From Rhexocercosporidium sp. MPI-PUGE-AT-0058 (taxonomy: Eukaryota; Ascomycota; Leotiomycetes; Helotiales), in contig JAGTJL010000017.1 in the NCBI GenBank assembly GCA_020746875.1, positions 434,001 through 498,000 on the forward strand: a stretch of 64,000 bases of DNA. Reading direction: 5' to 3'. The position numbers and the translations under genes were made by a program. Below are positions 44,600 through 57,540 of this stretch, one piece after another. The notes under the pieces were generated by a model. It was not told the DNA's origin, did no database searches, and saw only the letters and a program-made list of their open reading frames with translations. Within the stretch, counting starts at the first letter, position 1. Every line of letters begins with the position of its first letter.

Positions 44600-47500
44600 A
44601 AATAATATATAAAACTTAATTTGTATTTAATATATATATAAAAGCAAAAAATAAATTAAAATTTATTAATAAATACCGTACTTTTATTAAATATAATACT
44701 TTAAAATACGTTAAAAAAAGAAAATACTTTTTTAAATAATAATTCCGCAAGTTCGGGAGCATTAATCGTTTTACGATATATTAAGTACCGGGCTATCTTC
44801 GAATACTAATTAATAATTATTAATATATAATTAAGATTTAAGTTATTAAATAAGTTTTTATAAAGTAATAACCTTATAATAAAATCTATTAAAATCTCGG
44901 ACTAAAGCCGCGAAAGCCTTAAGAGACTTATTAAAAGTCTATATAACGTATATTATTTCGATTTAATCTTTTAATAAATATCGCATTTTTTAATATATAT
45001 TTTAATATTATTTTTTATTTTATCCTAAAAGTAAGTTTTATAAAGGAATTATAAAGTCTTTATAATATTATAATACTTTATTAATAAATTATTATAATAA
45101 AGTTTTATAATTTTTATTTTTAATATTAAATTATTTAGGATATAAGCTTTAAAATCTTATTAAAGAAGTCTTAATATATTTAAGTTTTATTTTTAATTTA
45201 ATTAAGATTTAAGTTTATTTATTATATTTATTATACTTTTATAGTTTTTATTATTACGTTAAATAAGAATAATTAAGTCTTATAATAGTTTTATTAATAA
45301 AGCTAAAGCTATTTAATTTCTAATTATTATTCTTATTTATAATTATTAATTCCTACGATAAGCGGCTAGCTTTCGCTTTTTATATATAATAATATATTCA
45401 TAAATAAAGTTATTATCTTAAGTATAGTATTTAGAAGATTAACTTTTATATATTTAGCTTTTAGAATTCTTTTTTAAATAACTTGTTCCGGTTTTATTAA
45501 TATTAAGTCCGGTCTTATATTAATAAGATCTTAAATAATATTAAATAGTTTTCTTAATAATATTTTATAATCTTCGTTTAAGAATGCTTCGATATTGGCT
45601 CTTCGATTTTATAAAATACTTATAAAAGCTTTTTTTAATTTATTTTAAAATATTAATAATTAAGTAATATTAACAAGGCTTTTAAATTCCTAATAATCTG
45701 GCCTCTTATTAAGTTTATTCGCTAGGTTTACGGTACTTTTATAATAATAAATTTCAAAATTATAAATAATAAGATATATTGCTTATTGTGCTTATCGACT
45801 TTCGAGATATTTCATTATTATAAAATATTTAAAATTATTATAATTTATAAGTATTTTAATAATATATTAATTGCTTTTAAAATAATGCCTTTATTTTTTA
45901 AAATATTTAACGATAGCTAGAAGCTTTTTATTATAAGTAATATAATTCCGTTTAATATTGGTTATTTTACGGGATTAATACGTAACGGGTTTTTAATATT
46001 ATTTAAATCTTTCTTTAAAATTAATTTATTAAGAAAAAGTATTAATAATTGCAAATTTAAAAGTATCGGTTTTAACCCGAATGCGCTTTATAAAATCGAA
46101 ATGCTTTATAATTAATATATTAATTAAAGCTACTTTTAAATTTTTAAAGCTTTTTTTAATTATATTAATGAATTTAAAAAGTCTTTTTTTTATTTTATTT
46201 TTTATATTTTAAAAAACTTTTATTAAGCTTACGGCTATTTTAAAGTATTTTAATATAAATTTATAATAAAAATTCGCAAAGCTTAAAAAAACCTAAATAT
46301 TTTTATAAGATTTTAGCTTTAATTATTCTTAAATTAAACGGATCCACTTTAAGTTTGCTTAAATACCGGTTAATCCGACTTTAAATCTTAAGAACTCGAT
46401 TTAATTTACTTTAAACTTATATTTATTAAGTTTAATAAAAAGCTTATACTTATGTAATTATTTTATAACGGCTTTAATATACTTACGGTATTCTTTTTTA
46501 TTTTTAAAATAAATTAAAATATTATTAAAATATATAATAACGAAATAGTCGATTAGTTTTATTAACGTTTTATTAATATACGCTTAAAACGTAATTAAAA
46601 CGTTAAATAATTTAAAAAGTATTATTAAATATTTAAAATATTTATATTTTATATAAAAAGTTATTTTTTATTTATATTCTTTTTTAATTTTAATATAATA
46701 ATATATATTTTTTAAATTTAAAGCCGTAAATATTACAGCTCTATTGAAGTAGTCTAGCGTCTTATTAATTAAAAGAAGGAAGTAGTGATTTTTAATTATT
46801 ATTTTATTTAATTTTTAATAATTTATATATAAATGTAATTCTTTATTTTTCTTTAATATAAATAATATTAGCGTACTTACGAGATTTTTTAATAAACGAA
46901 TTTATTTCTTTTATAATAAAGTAATAAAGTATTCTCGAAGCATAGTAAATTATAATTTAAAAAGGTTATAAAAAAGGCTATATAAAAGTAATACGCTAAT
47001 GTCAATAATATGCTCGAATTTAACTTATTCTTTAAGGAGAGTAGTTAGCGGATTATTATTATATATATTTATTATATTTATAAATTAATTTAAGAGAAGT
47101 ATTAATTTAAAAATTTTTAATTAAATAATTAATACTTACGACGGGTTTACGACGCCAGTATTAAGATAAATATCCTACGATTATTTTAAATATTTATATA
47201 ATTTTAAATTCTTTAAATAATTATAATTAAATTAAAATATAAATATAATATAAAGTATTATTTTAAGGTCGGTATTAAAAATATTAATAAATTCTTTTAT
47301 TATTATAATTTAAATCTAGTCTTAAGTTAAAGCGTAAGCTTATTTCTTAAGTTTTTAGTTGTAATACTCGGCGCTTTTATATTTAAAGAACTTTATTTCG
47401 AGAATTATATTATACTTTAAGTCTTTATAATTATAAAATCTTTTTTAAAAGGTTCTTAAGATTTTATAATTATTTTATATAATTATATATAAGTTATAAA

Positions 47501-48600
47501 CGTTAATTAATCGGAATTAATATTTATTAAAGATTATAAACTCTTAATTATACTTAAATAAAGGAATAAACTTTTATAATTTAGCTTTATATTTATTAAG
47601 GAAATTATTATTTAAATTATTATTTATTAAATTATTAAATAACGCATTTATACTTATCTTAAGTTGCTTTAGTCTTATAAAAATATATAAGCGTTTAAGA
47701 ATATCCTTTAAGCCTTCGACGCTTAAGACTTAATATTACTTTTTCTCGTATTTTTTCTAATATTAAACGGCTTTTGTTTTTTAACGCGTATAATAATATA
47801 TATTTTCTTTTTTATTAAAAGGGTTTTTTTTATTATTTTAAAACGTTCTTTTATTTTTAGCTTTTAAGGATTATTTTACGTTTATTATACGAACTTAAGA
47901 TAATTACGGTTCTTAGACTAATAACTTTTTTATTTATAAGAGCGATAAAATATAATACTTTTAATATAATTTTTTTTTTTTTTATTTTTACTTTTATTAA
48001 AAGGTCGGGAATTGGAAGCTAAAAAGGCGCCGCTAAATACGCGCTTCTTATTATTATTCTTAAAATATTTTTTACGGCTTTTCTTACGAGATCCGCTATT
48101 CTTAAGATTATTACTATCTTATCCGCTTCCGCTTTTATTATATTTAACTTTTAGTATATTAAAAGATATTTTTAAGTTCTTTTAATAAAAGATTTAATAT
48201 TATTAATTAGTTTCTTTTATTATTAATAAATATTAAGAAAGTTCATAAAAGCGTAAGAATTAATTTATTACGCTATTAGTACATGCGTGATTATTTTACG
48301 GAAGTTATTAATAATATTATTATTAGATATTTAAATATTATAGTCTTTAGTAAATATAATAAACCGTCGGTATATTGCTTAAATAGACTCGCCCGGTTAC
48401 TGGCGGAATCGCTTAATATTTTTAATAATTTTAGTATTTTGAGTTTTTTTAAAAGTATAAAACCTTTTTAAAAAGTTAATAAATAAGTTTTATATTAACG
48501 GAATACTTTCGGGTTTAATTATAATTTGCTTTATATTATTTTAATAAGTTAATAAGTCGCTTGTTATATTTATAGCTGCGACGCGTACTCGATTCGCATA
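44600..48600 (-). pseudogene. Gypsy gag-pol relic
   Basis: The best-preserved part is reverse transcriptase on the minus strand, 46,700-46,440. It reads YKYFKYLIILFKLFNVLITF, then AYINKTLIKLIDYFVIIYFN and NILIYFKNKKEYRKYIKAV, corresponding to the YGH(F/Y)EYLVMPFGL..AP.TFQ..IN..L and YLDDILI.S blocks of Gypsy elements. The catalytic YLDD is YFNN at 46521-46532. Nearer the 5' LTR a Ser/Lys/Arg-rich gag segment reads KSGSG.DSNNLKNSGSRKKS. The integrase zinc region is only suggested (YYW-like blocks near 45,250). The frame is broken throughout and the product is inactive. Confidence 0.68.
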
Positions 48601-49567
48601 CGTATTATAGTTATATAAGCGAATTTTAAAGATTTCTTTTTAAGTATTCTTCTAATTTCATAAGCTCTCGAAACTCTTTTTTTTATATTTTTTAAAGATT
48701 ATAATCGTAAGGCATTTCTTACGATCGCGCTTATTTTTCGCTTAAGTCGTAATATATTTTAATATAATATAAGCGTTTAGATTTAAATATATTAATAATA
48801 TTATTTTAAGTTTATAAGTTACGTGATTTATTATAAGTAATGCGGTTATTTCTCGGAAGTATCCCGGGGCCGGCAAAATCCTAGGCCTAATAGTATTTCC
48901 GTTAATCGGGTGCTATAAGCTAAATAAGTTAGTTTTTAATTCTAAATTAGAGTTATACTTTATTAAAAATAACTTAAAGTCTTTTATTAAAGTAATAATA
49001 ATAAAATTTAATATTATATTATAAATTCGTTAAAGGCTTCTTTTAATTGTATATTATTTATTTATTATATTCGTATAAGCGACGGAAATTGCCCGGAGGC
49101 GGCGAAATCTAATAAGACTATTCTTATAATAAGCGAGCCGCGTTTTCGCACGAGTATCCTTAACTTTAGACTCAGTTAATAAGCGTATATACTCTTCGAG
49201 CTCGCGCTGTTTCTAAGCGATTTATTCTTCGGTAAGTATACTTAAAGCTGTAAGATTAATATTAATATTAAAGATAAAAAAGATTATATTATTCGTTATA
49301 TAATCGAATATATTTAAGTTACTTTTAATTTAAATTATAATTTTACTTTTCTCTTTATAAATATAAACGGATTAATTATAAGTATAAGAAGATTCCTTAT
49401 TATTATCGCTGCGAGTATTCTAAAGTAATTCGCTATTAAAAGCGCCTTTATTTTCAATTATATAAAAAAGATTTATAAATTTTATAATCTTACGAAGAAT
49501 ATTACAAGCGGTACCGCCGAAGCAAGTATTACTTATAAGTCTAGCGTTATTAAATATAATTACTTAA

Positions 49568-49766
49568 TAAAGAATTAATCTTTAGCTTTTAAAGAAGTTT
49601 AAAGGAGAAGCGTATATATAAAAGAGGTTACTTGTAAGGAGAAGTAAAACGCCGGCGTGATTAGATATATAAGTAAGACTAATTTTATAGATACCGTAAA
49701 AGCCTTGGCTTTCTTATGCTACGGGCCCGATTCTGTATAAATAGAATAGATAGGTATATATATGAT
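49568..49766 (-). repeat. 5' LTR of the Gypsy element
   Basis: Pairs with 41684-41878; both contain the GCGTATATAT and ACGCCGGCGTGATTAGATAT blocks. It is followed on the plus side by a TATATA-rich run and then the truncated Copia pol. Confidence 0.72.
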
Positions 49767-50054
49767 ATATATATATATTTAAAATAATTAAATCTAACGG
49801 TTTCGTACGTATAATTTACTGTTATAATATACTATATATATCTCTTTTTTTTATATGTTTATACTCTAGCTATAAATTAATTAAATTAAATAATTATTTT
49901 CGGTTAAATAAGTTCTTTATAATATTAAATAAAGAAATTTATTACGTTAATTTAAAGCTTTTTATAATAAAAGAAAAGTAATTTATTAATTTTAAATATA
50001 TTAATATACCGGAACTAACTTTTCTTATTGTAATTAAGATAGCTATAATCGATA

Positions 50055-53010
50055 TTGAACTGTAGCACTGCAGAATAAGTTATATTAGCTTTAATATAAT
50101 CAGAAATACTTAAGGTCTTATTAATAATATAAAATTCAACGAAACTAAGATTAATAGAACTCGTCTTTACGCACCTTATGAGAAGGGTAGACTTATTTAT
50201 AAAGTTAATAAGCGCTTAATACGTATAAAGCTAGTATATGCGTTATATAAAATTAACATTAATATAATTTATTTTATTTTAATAGAAATTAATAGCTATC
50301 GCTACGCTTTAATCTTTACTTATATAATTACTTCCGTAAAGTAGGCTGATACGTACGTTAAGAAGGCTAATACGTACGTTAAGAAGTCAAATATATATCT
50401 TACGAATCAGAAGATAATTAAAATAACTAAGATATAATATAATAAAGATATTAAAATATTCCGTCTTAATAATAATAAAAGAGAATATAATCGTATATAA
50501 ATAAAAGAGTTAGTAAATTACTTAAGTATATTAATTAAGAAATCTACTTCGTATATTCCGGAGCAAGACGGAAGAGCTAAACGCTTTATTCGCATTATTA
50601 TAAAAAAGACTCGTACGGTTATAATTAATTAAAAAACACCCGAAAACGTACAGCTTAAAGTTTTAATAGTAATCGTTTATATTATTAATTATACTTTTAT
50701 ATTTATAATTAAAGGAAAGACTTTATTTAAGGCTTTCTAAGATAATATTAAGCTTAATATAAATTATAAACTTTCGGTCAAATACTTAAGAGTACTTGGC
50801 TATTTAGTATATATTTTAATTAATAAGGAAAAAAGAGTATAAAGCCGTAAGGTTACTCCGAGAATAAAGAAGGGTATTTTAATTGGTTTTAAAGGCTATA
50901 ATATTTATCGCTATTTAATTAATAAAAAGATTATCTATATTTTTTATATAAGATTCGATGAAGATAATTTAATTACAGAACTTTACGAAGAAGACGCTAT
51001 GTTATTACTTCGCGCTAAAGATAATAATAATAACGAGAGCTAAAACTATAATATCGAGGAGCTATTAAATCGTGAAAATAATTACTAAAATCAGCCGGAA
51101 GAGCAGTTTTTAAATAATAAGATTAGTAATCCCGGATTAGCAATTAATTCCGAGAATAACGCTAAATCTAACGTTAATATTAATAAAAACAGCGAAATTA
51201 ACGCTTTTAAAATATTAAAAAAATAAAAACAAGTATTTATTATTTAAAAAAAGCGTAATAAACCTCGTGATTTTAAGAATAAAATATATAAGTACGTTCC
51301 ACGTAAAACTCGCTCTAGTAAAGTATAAAATCTAGTTAATAATAAAATCTCGTACTTTATATTTCCGGAAGAAGGAGCTTATTACTTTTCGGACTATTAC
51401 CGACTTATTCTTAATATAACTTAAGAAGAATTATTATATTTTAATGATTTAATCACGTTAGATAAAGCGATGTAGCGCTTTAATTGGCTAAAATAGAAAA
51501 AGGCAATTATTAAGGAATATCGCTTACTTATTAATAAGGAAACGTAGTCTTTTATAAAGTACTTAAACTTATTATTTAGTAGTAAAGTACTCGGTTCACG
51601 TTTAGTTTTCAAGATAAAGAGAAATAAAGACGGTGCTATTAAAAAGTATAAAGTCAGACTTGTTATATAAGGCTATACTTAGCGTTATAAACGAGATTAT
51701 AATTAAATATACGCTAGCGTTTGCAAATCCGTAGTTTAAAAGCTTATATTAACTATAGCCGCTTTATATAATTTAAAAGTAGAATAATATAACGTCGAGA
51801 CCGTATTTTTAAATAGCGATATTAATTTCGATATTTACGTTAAAATTCTATTAAGATAAAAGGAAAATAACCGAATTCTTATAAACGAAGAGTATATAAA
51901 GCTTAGAAAGGCCTTATACGGCTTTAAGTAATTATTACGCTTATAATAAGAGAAGTTACGTATTAAGTTTATTAAGATTAGTTTTGTTTTCTTAAAAACT
52001 AATAATTATATATATATTAATAAAGAAACTAAGATTTTAATCGTTACTTACGTTAATAATTTCTTAATAATCTTAAAAGCAAGATTAGCTTTAAAAGCTT
52101 TTAAAATAAAGATTCTTATCTTATTTAATATTATTCCTGCTAGCTTAATATAATATTTCTTAAAAGTCCGTATCGTTTATAATAAAGAAAAGAAGATTAT
52201 ATCTCTTTATTAAAATGCTTATATCGAGAAAGTATTAAATCGGTTTAAAATAATTAATTGCAAAAGTATTATTACGCTGTTTGCCTTTAATTCCGAAGTA
52301 CATATAATCAAATTCAAGGAGTAAGTTATTATATAAGAGATTAAGTTATATTAATAAATTTATAGTTCCTTATAATATTTTACTTATATTAAATAAGATA
52401 TTTAGTATTATTTTTCGGTGCTATCTTAATTTCTTATAAATCTGTCCTTATAATACCTCGCTAGCGTAAAGAGAGTTCTTTAATATCTTTAAGGAACGAA
52501 GAATTATATTATAACTTACGGCGGAAACGTTATAAACGCCGAATTTATAAAGTTATATAATTTCTACGATTTTAATTAAGTAAGCTTACGTAAAGAATAA
52601 GTCTTATATAACGTATTATCTTCTTCTTTATAAGAAGAGTATTCAGCGTTATTTCTAAGCGCTAAATTACGGTAGCTTTAGCTTTTACGAAAGCAAAATA
52701 TATTATTATATATACGTTTATTAGAGAAATATTATAGATTCGTTAAGTTCTAGCTAAAATAAGCTATAAGCGACTAAATTCCCGCTTTATTAAGATAAAT
52801 TATAATAATTAAAATATATTATTGTTATTTAAAAACTTTAAGTTTTATTAGCGTATAAAGCATATCAATATTAAGTTTTATTACTTACGACAGAAAATAA
52901 TTAAAAGCTATTTAGACCTTTAATACGTATTATCGAAGGAAAATACCGCCGACGGCTTCACGAAATTATTAAGTCCCCAAGATCTTAAGGAATTCGTCAA
53001 AATACTAAAG
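50055..53010 (+). pseudogene. Copia pol relic: GAG-pre-integrase, integrase, RT, RNase H
   Basis: One plus-strand frame reads almost the whole polyprotein through stops. It gives an L-HCRISYI block (50,060, from LWHRR.GHI) and PYEKGRLIYKVNKR, then the integrase core (NGYRYALIFTYI-like, SYIPEQDGRAKRFIR at about 50,555) and GYLVYILINKE. RT follows with SRLVFKIKRNKDGAIKKYKV (51,597-51,655), YNVETVFLNSDINFDIYVKI and KALYGFKQLLRL. YVNN (52049-52060) replaces the catalytic YVDD. RNase H ends with ADGFTKLLSPQDLKEFVKIL near 52,960 in an alternate frame. Long open pieces persist (for example 51,130-51,415). The relic lacks gag and a 5' LTR. Confidence 0.82.
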
Positions 53011-53299
53011 TTAATAATTTTATATTTTAATTGAGAAGTAGTAATATCGCTTAGAAAACGTTTTTATCTTTATAAATTAAAAAATACGTAAGAATTTAAA
53101 AGATAGTTTACAAAACGGAAGCTATACGTTACGTCGGCTCTTTAAGGTCGATTTAAATTAGTTAATATATAACTTATATAGTTAATTAATCTTTCTTTTT
53201 ACGTTAATATAAAGTGTGTTTACTTTCAAAAGTATATATTTTAAAGTAATTAAACTTTAGATTAGAGAATACTTATTAAGGGGTGTCTTTAAAGGGGTA

Positions 53300-53495
53300 T
53301 ATTACAAGTTTATATTAGTTTAAGTCACGGGTTAATTATATAAATAGAGTCGAATGTAAATTCTGCTACGCTAGTCAGACTGCTAGTTATTAAAGAGCGT
53401 ATCTATAGATCGCATAATTATTGTAATTAATATTATAAGTCAATTAATAACTCCGCATCTTAATGCTTCTTGGTCTAGTCGTGAATATCTTAGCA
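53300..53495 (+). repeat. 3' LTR of the truncated Copia element
   Basis: 196 bp, the same length as the inverted copy at 22742-22937. It shares AGTTTAAGTCACGGGTTA with it, and the two differ mainly by C/T and G/A changes. It starts TATTACAAG (an expected TG now TA) and ends TAGCA. Confidence 0.75.
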
Positions 53496-54514
53496 ATAAC
53501 GAATAATAATACGAAGTAATTATAATATATATTCCGATATACAATAGAAGCCAGATTTTAAATACTCTCGTCGAATTCAAAGGTAGCGATTCAAAATTCT
53601 TATCGCAGCTTGAAAATAATTATTAAGCGATTAGCAAGTCGAGATAAGAGATAATAATATTAATTTTGATTATTATTTCTTCGGCTTTATTTAATTATAT
53701 CTTATAATTCTTAGTCATTTAGTTATTACTAAATACGATATAATCCGTTTATTAATAAATATAAATTTATTAACTTTAATTATAATATTATTATTATTAT
53801 AAGCCTCGACGGATATACGTATAAGTCGTGGAAGGGCAAGAGTAACCTGAGGCGGATGTAGCTTCGCGATTTCCTCTCGAAAGATCTGCCGAACTGTCGA
53901 ACGATAATTTACGATTATAATTCGAAGCTCTCGAGTTATAATATAAATATTATTATAAATTAAAAACAAGAATTCTTAGAAGCGATTAAGAAAGTACGGC
54001 ATATATAAGAGATAAGAAGCTAGCGTATTATTTGGTCAGTTGCTTTGCTAAAAGTCTTTTAGCTTAAGGAGAAACCGGTATTTTTTATTAAATATAATTT
54101 TAAAAGAATTATATTAGCTTATATAAGTAGAGCTAAAAGATTAATTATAAACAGTACTAGCTAAGAAGATAAAAAAGCTAATCTTTTTAATATTTTATGC
54201 AAGTAGTATTAGTAGACGAATACGGCTATATAATAATTGCAATATTATATAAAGCGATTTACGGCATCTTATTCTTTAATACGCCGCATAAGGGACTCGT
54301 AATCGACGATATTCGGCGTATAATAGTTAAAGAAGACTATTATCCGAGGACCGAGCTGCTCGAGCAGATTAAACTGAAGTTTAGCTTATTAATAAATAAA
54401 CTCGCGGATTTTAAGAACTAGATCCGAGATCGGAAAATCATCAGCTTTTATAAGACGCAGCAAACGAGGCGACTTGAACTAGTTGAAAAGAAGAGATTTG
54501 GTATGAATGATGAT

Positions 54515-55010
54515 TCTATTACTTCGGGGGAAACTTAGTCTATATAACTACTTTTAGGCGCCAAGCTATTTAGCTCTCGCATCGGCTATTTGCTCTCGCA
54601 TCGGCTATTTGCTCTCGCATCGGTTATTAGCTTTATATTGAAACTAGCTTTGTATCAAGGCTAGCTTTATATCACCAGAGCTTCCGAGGTTTAAAACACG
54701 GAAGCTTAGGGCTTCTGAAAGCCACTGTTTTAGCCCTAAATAACCCTTTACCAGAAGCTTAAAGCTTCCGAGGTTCAGAGTACGAAAGCCGGAGCTTTAT
54801 GCGAAGCTAGAGCTTTATGCAAAGGTAGTTAAGTTATAGAAAGGTATGCTTAATATAATCTTATATTATTAAGCGAGTTTAGCCGAGGCTTAATATAATC
54901 TTATATTAACAAGTTATTTCAGCTACCTCGATATCAGAACTGATTCGAAATAACTGATGTTATTTCTTAAAATCTTAAGATAAAAAAATAAAGCCGAATA
55001 AAAGAATATA
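54515..55010. repeat. About 490-bp repeat-rich insertion inside the SesB coding region
   Basis: The SesB reading frame stops making sense after DDSIT (about 54,520) and resumes at AVESGSALLELP (55,010). The intervening DNA has higher GC than its surroundings and holds three exact-to-near-exact 19-bp tandem units (54573-54629, GCTCTCGCATCGGCTATTT). It also has two copies of an AGCTTCCGAGGTT motif (about 54,679 and 54,766), the first able to pair with CGGAAGCT 20 bp on, and a twice-repeated CTTAATATAATCTTATATTA (about 54,849 and 54,891). It looks like a short mobile or intergenic insertion, but its ends are not defined. Confidence 0.5.
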
Positions 55011-56799
55011 TAATCGCTGTCGAGTCTGGGTCGGCTCTTCTCGAACTTCCGGATAGCATTAAGGCAAAGATCTTAGTTAATGTAGATTATTTTCAAATTA
55101 TCAAGTTCGATAATCGTAATATTAAAGTATATAAGATAATAATTAAATATTTAAAATAATTTAAATAAAATATTTAAAAAATTATTACAGATCGATTTTA
55201 TATATAACTTAAGATTATTCTTTATTAATCTCGTACTTATATCTTTTATTAATTATTTTAACTTTTTCTAAAGGTTTTTAAAGAATAATATTATATTACT
55301 TTTATACCGATCTTAAATTCCGTTTTAATTTGAATAATATTTAATACTTGCGTCGAGAAAGAAATTTTTACAGTCGACTGTTTTCTTTGATAAAGATATA
55401 ATATTCGTTAAGAGATAAAATATCCTTGCAGTACTAAAACTGCGGTTTTCTTTATCTAATTCTTATAATCAGATAATTCTTATGGATTTAAGTAAAATAA
55501 AATATAATTTTATTCTTATTTATATACAAATATTTAATAAAAATATAATAAGTCGCAAATTGCAATTAAATATTCGTATCGGCTTAAAGCGAAGGACTTT
55601 TAAGTATAAGTCTTCTGAGTATATACGAGTACCGCCGAGCGATTCGAATAAGCTTATAAGTTTATTATTATTAAACTTGACTTATTAGGTTCAGATGATT
55701 TAAAAATAAACGTATTAGGCTTGTTTTTATAATAGCTTAGCGATATTAATAATAATTATTAATTTATAATCTTAAATAATATTAATAATATCGATATATT
55801 TCGTTAAATGTAAGAAAAGAGATCTTAAACCGGAAGTAATACTTAATATATAATTCCGATATCGAGTTATATTTTATAAATTATAACTGGATTAGTATTC
55901 CTTATTATACGAGATCGAAGAGCAGTATCGTAGCTTAGCATTAGATATACAAGCGTTATTCCGGTTAATCTGATAGATTCGAAGGACGCCGAGTAATTAC
56001 TTTATATTAATATCTTTAAAAGTCTATTTATTAGCTCTAATCGTGCCGAGCTTATTAAAAAGCTGGACTATTTATTATTAGTAATTATTCAAGCCGCTAT
56101 ATATATTAATATAAAAGCTATTCGTATAAATATATTTAAATACTTAACGCTTTATCTTTAAAACGAATAAAATTAAAATAAGCTACTCGACGAAGAATTT
56201 AAAGATTTAAGACAAAATCTTAGCGTTTTTAATTCTGTAATCCGGACTTAATAAATCTTATTCGACTAGATCAAGTGAAATAAGCTATAAGCTACGGAGC
56301 TTTTATCCTTTATAATTATATTCGATCGCTAAAGTATTCCCGAATTCTTCTTTTACGTTTAATATTTTAATCCTTTCGATCTCGAAGATACTTTAATTCT
56401 TTTAAATAAGTTTTCTTTAATTATTATTAAGAAAGGCAATAAGATTTTTAAGATATACCGGCTTATGTAACTCGTAATACGGAAGTAGTTTAAGCGATAT
56501 AAGAAAGCCGAAAAGTAGCAAAGAGAAGTAATCGAAGTAATAATAAAAGCTTTTTTAAATAAAAATTATAATAACTAAAAGACGTGTAAGATTCTGTTAT
56601 TATATATTCTTAAAGTATTAAAATATAAGCTAAAATTAAGCTAATTTTTATTTAAGCGTATATTCCTTTTGTATAATATAACTTAATATAATTAACTACG
56701 AGATTATTATAAAATTGCGAAGGCAAAAAGTTAAGAATCTCTGGCTGCTTATAAATATCTTTTTTAAAATAATAATAAAAGGATTTTCGATAATATCGA

Positions 56800-57540
56800 A
56801 ATACTTAATTTAATACTCGAGAGCTAAAGTAAGTACGATAAAGCAAAGGCTATATACCGAAAAGAGTTTTAGCTTTTTATAAAAGTATTCGACTAGAAGC
56901 ACTTTAATACGTTTATAAGTATAAATAATCTCGCTTAAATATTTATAAACTAACGTAAGTACGACGAGGCCGAAGGTATATATCGAGAAGAGCTTTAGCT
57001 TTTTATAAAAGTACTTAGCTAAAAGTATCTCTCGACGCTCACGAGTATAAATAATCTCGCTTAAGTGCTCGACCGCTAAGGCAAGTACGACGAGGCCGAG
57101 GCCATGCACCGAGAAGCGCTCTAGCTTAAGATAGAAGTACTTGGCCAGAAATATCCTAATACGCTCACGAGTATAAATAACCTCGTTAAAGTGCTCGTGA
57201 GCTAAGGCAAGTACGACGAGGCCGAGGTTATATATCGAGAAGCGCTTCAGCTTTCGATAGAAGTGCTTGGCCAGAAGCACTTTAATATGCTTACGAGTAT
57301 GAATAACTTCGCTCGAGTGCTCATAAGTTAAGGTAAGTAAGACGAGGCCGAGGCCATATACCGAGAAGCGCTTTAGCTTTAAACAAAAGTACTCGGCCAG
57401 AAGCATCCTTTAACGCTTATAAATATGAATAACCTCGTTTAAGTGCTCGAGCGCTAAGGCAAGTATAACGAGGCTAAGACGCTAAACCGACAGGCACTTG
57501 CTAGGTATAAGGCGGCGCTAGGGCCTGATTACCTTTCGAC
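56800..57540 (+). repeat. Six tandem 126-bp units encoding TPR repeats
   Basis: AAGTACGACGAGGC-like anchors fall at 56831, 56957, 57083, 57209, 57335 and 57461, exactly 126 bp apart, so 42 codons per unit. Units 3-5 are the most alike and least AT-shifted. The long open frame on the minus strand (56810-57406) is an antisense by-product of this periodicity. Confidence 0.85.

Larger units (their letters stand above)
41684..49766 (-). mobile_element. RIP-degraded Ty3/Gypsy retrotransposon
   Basis: Direct repeats of about 200 bp at 41684-41878 and 49568-49766 share AAACGCCGGCGTGATTAGAT and other blocks and frame an 8.1-kb region, the expected size for a Gypsy element. Minus-strand coding relics run in the usual order: a basic gag tail (RKKSRKKYFKNNNKK, about 48,060), reverse transcriptase (about 47,000-46,300), a poorly readable RNase H and a decayed integrase (about 45,400-44,600). 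About 2 kb between the integrase region and the 3' LTR holds extra sequence of unknown origin. LTR ends are approximate and no target duplication was verified. Confidence 0.72.
50020..53495 (+). mobile_element. 5'-truncated Ty1/Copia retrotransposon
   Basis: This is a plus-strand pol relic followed by a 196-bp LTR (53300-53495). No matching 5' LTR or gag lies upstream: the sequence before about 50,020 belongs to the Gypsy LTR and a short AT-rich spacer. The same LTR family occurs inverted at 22742-22937. Truncation probably came from later insertion or deletion at the Gypsy junction. Confidence 0.75.

Noticed and set aside
54573..54629. CRISPR-like short repeats
   Set aside because: Three adjoining 19-bp units without spacers in a eukaryotic genome: an ordinary tandem repeat.
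56810..57406. 198-residue minus-strand ORF with repeats
   Set aside because: The repeats are the reverse strand of six 126-bp TPR units. The plus-strand reading gives a recognisable TPR motif and the minus reading does not.
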